Shown: one piece after another, positions 60,601-64,000 of the stretch | How the letters are laid out: every line of letters begins with the position of its first letter | Position numbering within the stretch: position 1 is the stretch's first letter | Assembly (NCBI GenBank): GCA_013285945.1 | Contig: JABDGP010000007.1 | Span: 1 to 64,000, forward strand | DNA from: Bacteroidota bacterium | Lineage (GTDB): Bacteria > Bacteroidota > Bacteroidia > Cytophagales > Cyclobacteriaceae | DNA length: 64,000 nt | Reading direction: 5' to 3' | Program-made: the position numbers and the translations under genes | The notes under the pieces: generated by a model | Databases searched by the model: none | Told to the model about the DNA's origin: nothing | The model's input: the letters and a program-made list of their open reading frames with translations, nothing else

Positions 60601-63373
60601 ATTTAATGGATCGTTAGCACAGTCGGCTTCCATTGGAGCGAATGTCACTTTTCAAAATGTTACCATTAGTAATACATCAAACACGGTAACATTTTCGGGG
60701 TCATCACCTAACATTACTAACTTAAACATACTCAACGGTACATTGGATGTATCAAATTTGAACGTCACCGTTAGTGGAAATATCATTAACAATAGTACAC
60801 AGATAAATACAGGTGGCGGATCAATAGCTTTAGGAGGGACGAACACCGCACACGCGATTACCAGTTCGGGCGGCACTTTCGGTAATCTCACAATTAGTAC
60901 CGGCTCTGCAACTAAGAATGTAACCCTGAGTGGAAATCTTACAATCAGCGGCAAACTTACGTTTAGCCCGAGCAACAGCAACCGTTACTTTAGTATCGGT
61001 AGCAACCAGCTTACTTTTACTTCGGCAGCTACTGCGTCAGCTAATATAGTTTCGGGCACTGGGAGTACATCGTTCATCAGGACCAATGGCGTAACAAGCG
61101 ACTTGGGTATCGTGAGGTCGTGGCCTGGGAGTGCCAGTTCTGATTTTACTTATGAGCTTGGTACCGGGAATAACTACACACCAGTTAAGTTAAGTTTGGC
61201 AGTCAACTCAGTAAGCGGAGGCAATATCACAGTAGTTGCTGTTAACTCAGCACACCCGACATCGAAAGCCGGTGAGCAATTGCTTAATTATTATTGGACT
61301 CTTACTCGTGATAATATCATTTCGTACACAGCAACAGGAACACAAACCTATAGCTATCCGTCAAGTTTAATGTCGGGCGCTGGCGGGACGTTAGTTGCCT
61401 GTTATTTCGATCCTAATGCTGCGACTTTGGGATGGGTACCTGGGAGTCCTGGTAGTGCCACTACTACCCAAATGGTTTTCACCAATAATTTAACAACAAA
61501 CATGCCTACTGCTGGGGAAAACTTCGACTATTCTGCTGGAACCGGCTATTTAATTGATGGAACTAATGCCTCATTGCCAAATCCTGTTCAGCCTTATTAT
61601 AGTCGATTAACAGGTGGAAACTGGAGTAACGTTAATAGTTGGACAACAAATAGCTCTGGCACTGGTGCAGCGGTATCCTCACCTCCTACAGGTGTACCTG
61701 TTGTAATCTTACCAGGTGCAACGATCACAATGAATACCCTTGGCCGTACGGCATATACTACTCAGATCAACGGTACACTTGCGCTCGGTACTTTCACAAG
61801 ACATAATCTTGGAATCATCAGCGGAACAGGGACTCTTCAGACTGCGACTAATACATTCCCGGCAGGTAATTACAATGCTTTTGTTTCCAGCACTGGTGGT
61901 ACTATTCAGTACGTTGCTCCAATGACAATGAACAATCGTAATACATACAATAACCTGAGCAGTACCGGAGCAGGAACATTGACAATGACAAGTACTGATC
62001 TGACCTTGAATGGAGGATTGACCATAGGTGCGGGTGTGACATTGGATAACAGTGTTAACAACAAAAACATTACTCTTTCAGGGGGCTGGACAAATAGCGG
62101 GGGAACATTTTCTGCCGGCACAGGTACAGTTACTTTTGCAAATACGTCGGCCCAAAATATTACAGGATCTACCGCTTTTAATAATTTGTCAATGGCATCT
62201 TCTGCCAATGTAACCTTAACAGGTACCGGTCCCACTACTGTAAATGGAATACTTTCGCTGAGCGGTGGTAGTATCGTTTCAAGTGCTGGAAATCTGTTGA
62301 CAATTTCATCTACAGGTTCAATTAGCGGCGGCTCGTCGGCGAGCTATGTGTCGGGCCCAATGACCGCTGTGGTAGGTTCTGGTTCTACCTTTAATTTTCC
62401 TTTGGGGAATGTAACTGCAAACTATTATCGGCCAGCTACAGTAGCCAATACCACCGCATCTGATACCTGGAGTACACAATATTTCGCGCAAGACCCAACC
62501 TTGGGCGGGTTCTCGCACTTGAGTCTTAATTTAGCCAATTTGGTAAAAGTTAGTCAATTTGAATACTGGACAATCTCACCAGCTCTTGCTACTACATTCG
62601 CCGACCTTACGCTTGCATACAACACAGGAAGCTACAGTGGAAACATTGGAAATACTTCACAGTTATTCATAGCACATTGGGACAACACTAATTCGCGGTG
62701 GGATCTTCCGCCTGGAGGAGGTACGGTTTCGGTATCTGGCAGCACTACCGCAGGCACTGCAACAGTAACTAATGTAACCAGCTTTAGCCCTTTTACTTTC
62801 GGATCAACTGATTTGGCTTCCGGATTACCCATTGAGCTTGTTGATTTTTCTGGCGAGCCTAAACCGTATGGCGTAGTATTGTCGTGGACCACAGCGTCTG
62901 AAGTAAACAACGACTACTTCACAGTTTATCATTCTGCTTCAGGTGCAAATTTTGAGTCGATTGGAACTGTGAAAGGGCATGGAACTACAAATGCAACTAA
63001 CAATTATACTCTTACAGATTTAAAACCTGCAATTGGGAAAAATTACTACCAACTGAAGCAGACCGATTTCGATGGAAAATCTACCTCAGGTGAAGTCATC
63101 TCGGTAACAGTCGTAAACCTCGACCCTCTGGTAAAAATCTATCCTAATCCTGTAGCGCAACAGCAGGTTTTGAATGTAGAGATCAATGGGCTCCAGGCTA
63201 ACATCCAGGCCGAAGTTCAAATCATAAACCTTCAAGGAAATAAACTGAGCGGCACAACTGTAAGTACCGACTCAGAAGGTACCCTTATAGCTGCTGTTGA
63301 ACCACGTGGTCTCACACCAGGATTGTATATCTTATTGGTGCAGGGCATTCCCTACAAGTTCATCGTTGAATAA
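54653..63373 (+). CDS. Giant (2906 aa) modular secreted surface protein with T9SS type A C-terminal sorting domain
   Basis: Signal peptide (LLLSFVFLLAFGAVSAQ), Thr/Ser/Gly/Asn-rich beta-helix-like repeats, four W-x(n)-NW/W modules, C-terminal 'LPIELVDFSGEPKPYGVVLSWTTASEVNNDYF...VKIYPNPV...GLTPGLYILLVQGIPYKFIVE'. Confidence 0.93.
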   Translation: MTMKMLYPVPTTSTKISSNTKFETRNGVPKTTLSIGKTLLLSFVFLLAFGAVSAQTYYNRTSQNNVNWSTTTAWSTTSHAGGSCGCTPTAGSTVNIGGGKTVTLNNLLVSVATVNVGDDASASSLIIGNGTATASSLTITGNLTITGSAVAGSTVQVGGTAAGTTNTLSASSISTDALSTFDLGNTGNSNSVVTISNTLTNAGTFQTVGDGGGTFTIAFDGNITNNGTLNLANATEGSTASFIGSGQTISGTGTNTFYNFTMGTTGSNNVNVNSSITINNTLTFSATGLLVVNSSSNVTLGSNAPAISGASSTKYIQLDGTQGSNSQLIRNNAGTTAGWQYKFEIGTSTGGYTPLDMSASTVSTAPTNGSSLAVKAIYTASVTGHLRRSFRMVVTGNSNATTFTGANFYYASPTTPDISTSDVLANYNTIWFLNINTGTWAAVPGTAPGASGFFSGSTTGQMLSTGSYYFTIGAATSYQTWYSYSTGNFSDYSNWTQDPSGTTFVNPFSTPPSDGDVAIILNGFTITADVNNINLYAATINSGATLDMMATTGNSLGTVSGSGLLRVNGVGLPTGTYASFVSSSGGTVEYYNSGGNLSTTQTTYNNLSLTNTTNTAISYVMASNLTVNSAMKITQSSGTGTVAWQINDNTNTSRTLSIAGDLTVSSGGIIKVGTGNSTSTTPHALTLFGNFTNSGVVQFFDSTGTGTQDYNITQYNNGSIYGAALQGNAVNVTFSGGTNATVTCNNHTDFYRFIVSKGTGQQTILILNSAKSNYMRLYGPAALGSSGATAATEKSDNALSIVNGTLEITGTLTIPILDQTGGAANDYFAIPQTAALWINGAGVNVTVASNSAGNGDQRLMLNGLLQVTNGSISFGYSKGLGSGDAGTVNIQGGTMSVYQIRPRAASATQAFSYIQSGGTVNVGTTGTNGTPSLNGVVNTGYGRISIPVATSSFQMSGGILNIGQPTSNSPGGIEIASSTSNYSVTGGTINAYIPSTGSNFTINSTASLYNLNIYRDGTTSALTAQLQASLIVLNNLTLINGNTPTFDCNSKNLAVGGNLIVNTGTVFTSGTNTLTFNGSAAQSWTNSGTVSTLANVSVVVNKSGILTIPNALGSSMLGLTLTSGTLADGGNVLTVLTTLSNSATHTSTGSGAIQFNGTSITGSAGTFGNLTINNNGTVTTSGNQTVNGNLRLLNTNSALNIASNNLTVLGNIFTDAASGVAFSTTKLIITNGNRNDLGLTMKPSASASDLTFPVGAFIPNPSAPPPTILIYTPMTMNITATTLGTVTVRPVASVHPNVTTGSQSVAYYWRVTSSGFAGTTAVINKNYTYSTAVRNGTTTSYVAARYDASTFTWTYGPTATPYNSTTGAGTTTINTVIGANNGWFNTNSGWSANAVYIDGEYTAGNTSAFNGTVVVYYSRLTPGNWSASTTWSTLSVGGSAAASAPCSTCPVVIGDATHNHVITNDANNQTAGSISIAQGSTLNCGSTATGLNFGVYSQRNDGTTPGTLQVGSATFPSGDFNSFLGPSGGTVLYTSGGYTIPTLTLGTYYNLSITPTGAITLPTSNLTIYNNLTTASGTINTDVTTATTRTITVNGNFNLNSGTFSFLTNAGNTAITSLTVVGNSSITGQLQTSGGTVTHTLLTSGSITNTGHIIFANGSSKVDITFFGSNSQSFTTTSPGVTTLDKLTVNLGTSQTPVLTIGGTGTYNFLSTNWLSLLNGTTNFNTSGTVTIENANSFTIPATADLKVSSGTVNICAGNNDTYDLKLNGKLEVAGGTLYVGPSSGGVNNNDIEYASAGTPTIIVSGSGTLFVIGAIRRNLTTLAGALVYNQSGTSTTTVLGTNCSIAANNVRGVFEIESNTGSSFILGGSANLIIQKTTTGSSYADLYLNPVTNSISATSTIQMGLAATTQTMTYNGVGLIGNFTVVGGNTTVTLSSDAMTAAGNVTICSTCVLSPGSLNVNIGGNLVVNSTGTYSGSSNTTTFNGSLAQSASIGANVTFQNVTISNTSNTVTFSGSSPNITNLNILNGTLDVSNLNVTVSGNIINNSTQINTGGGSIALGGTNTAHAITSSGGTFGNLTISTGSATKNVTLSGNLTISGKLTFSPSNSNRYFSIGSNQLTFTSAATASANIVSGTGSTSFIRTNGVTSDLGIVRSWPGSASSDFTYELGTGNNYTPVKLSLAVNSVSGGNITVVAVNSAHPTSKAGEQLLNYYWTLTRDNIISYTATGTQTYSYPSSLMSGAGGTLVACYFDPNAATLGWVPGSPGSATTTQMVFTNNLTTNMPTAGENFDYSAGTGYLIDGTNASLPNPVQPYYSRLTGGNWSNVNSWTTNSSGTGAAVSSPPTGVPVVILPGATITMNTLGRTAYTTQINGTLALGTFTRHNLGIISGTGTLQTATNTFPAGNYNAFVSSTGGTIQYVAPMTMNNRNTYNNLSSTGAGTLTMTSTDLTLNGGLTIGAGVTLDNSVNNKNITLSGGWTNSGGTFSAGTGTVTFANTSAQNITGSTAFNNLSMASSANVTLTGTGPTTVNGILSLSGGSIVSSAGNLLTISSTGSISGGSSASYVSGPMTAVVGSGSTFNFPLGNVTANYYRPATVANTTASDTWSTQYFAQDPTLGGFSHLSLNLANLVKVSQFEYWTISPALATTFADLTLAYNTGSYSGNIGNTSQLFIAHWDNTNSRWDLPPGGGTVSVSGSTTAGTATVTNVTSFSPFTFGSTDLASGLPIELVDFSGEPKPYGVVLSWTTASEVNNDYFTVYHSASGANFESIGTVKGHGTTNATNNYTLTDLKPAIGKNYYQLKQTDFDGKSTSGEVISVTVVNLDPLVKIYPNPVAQQQVLNVEINGLQANIQAEVQIINLQGNKLSGTTVSTDSEGTLIAAVEPRGLTPGLYILLVQGIPYKFIVE

Positions 63374-63377
63374 TTTC

Positions 63378-63413
63378 AAAGCGAAGGCTTCCTACTGCGG
63401 TAGTCTTCGCTTT
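63378..63413 (+). terminator. Rho-independent-type hairpin after the giant gene
   Basis: aaagcgaag (63378-63386) pairs perfectly with cttcgcttt (63405-63413), with inner ctac-tgcg-gtag stem-loop, then cttcttt; begins 5 nt after the stop. Confidence 0.75.
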
Positions 63414-63464
63414 CTTCTTTAAATCCTCCCAATTTTCCAGCATTTTTAAATCTTGATTTAAGGA

Positions 63465-63472
63465 TATATTTG
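63465..63472 (+). promoter_or_regulatory. Candidate -7 element (TATATTTG) upstream of purD
   Basis: TAnnTTTG match ending 15 nt before the purD ATG; no clear -33. Confidence 0.4.
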
Positions 63473-63487
63473 CCGCAAGTATCCTTT

Positions 63488-64000
63488 ATGAATATTCTTA
63501 TTATCGGCAACGGAGGTCGCGAGCACGCCTTCGCCTGGAAAATCAGACAAAGTCCTGATTGTGATAAATTATTTGTTGCGCCCGGCAATGCAGGCACAGC
63601 CTCGGTAGCAACCAACGTGGCTATTGCTGTAGATGATTTTAAAGAGCTAGGTTCGTTTTGCATCGATCAAAAAATAGACTTGGTTGTCGTCGGCCCCGAA
63701 GTGCCTTTGGTTAAAGGTATTCGAGATTACTTTGAAGCTGATAAAGCCCTCTCAGGCATCCTCATGGTGGGTCCTGGAAAAGTTGGAGCGCAACTGGAAG
63801 GCAGCAAGGATTTCTCCAAGCAATTCATGCTACGCCACAATGTTCCAACAGCAGGAGCTAAAACTTTTTTTAGCAGCCAGTCAGAGGAAGCTCAACAATA
63901 TGTCAACACTATTCAACCGCCCATCGTACTTAAGGCCGATGGCTTAGCTGCCGGAAAAGGAGTTGTAATTGCGCAATCTGTTGCCGAAGCTAAAGTCGCT
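63488..64000 (+). CDS. purD: Phosphoribosylamine-glycine ligase, 5' part (runs off window)
   Basis: Hand translation: MNILIIGNGGREHAFAWKIRQSPDCDKLFVAPGNAGTASVATNVAI...DLVVVGPEVPLVKGI...KADGLAAGKGVVIAQSVAEAKVA; not in the supplied ORF track because it is open at the window edge. Confidence 0.96.
   Translation, partial: MNILIIGNGGREHAFAWKIRQSPDCDKLFVAPGNAGTASVATNVAIAVDDFKELGSFCIDQKIDLVVVGPEVPLVKGIRDYFEADKALSGILMVGPGKVGAQLEGSKDFSKQFMLRHNVPTAGAKTFFSSQSEEAQQYVNTIQPPIVLKADGLAAGKGVVIAQSVAEAKVA

Noticed and set aside
63684-63947. 87-aa plus-strand ORF and 63376-63663 minus-strand ORF at the window end
   Set aside because: Both overlap purD, whose reading frame from 63488 is unambiguous

Overview
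The window looks like Bacteroidota chromosome, probably Cytophagales-like (inferred from a T9SS C-terminal sorting domain, TAnnTTTG-type promoter motifs and gene content). Its centre is a ~36 kb surface-polysaccharide locus at 9149-44936, all on the minus strand, with about 34 genes and no gap above ~60 nt. It encodes: GDP-fucose synthesis (gmd/fcl); a complete pseudaminic-acid-type nonulosonate pathway with a PseG-GNAT fusion plus an embedded aldo/keto reductase and class-III aminotransferase; a UDP-diacetamido-glucuronate (WbpA/B/D/E-type) pathway; RmlABC without RmlD; one Wzx; three Wzy/ligase-like proteins; a WcaJ-type initiating transferase; few glycosyltransferases; and a cassette of sulfatase-like protein, kinase-like/methyltransferase fusion and a 52-aa small membrane protein. 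The small protein is missing from the supplied ORF track. Left of the locus are a beta-helix secreted protein, a two-component system, uvrC and an S9 prolyl oligopeptidase. Right of it are a Wzz-like gene overlapping a ccmBCDEF operon (CcmE carries CxxxY), an SDR, a haem-binding CxxCH protein, truA, guaB, a 2906-aa T9SS-secreted modular protein and the 5' part of purD. No rRNA, tRNA, CRISPR array or transposase was recognised. All assignments come from reading the sequence; no database search was run.
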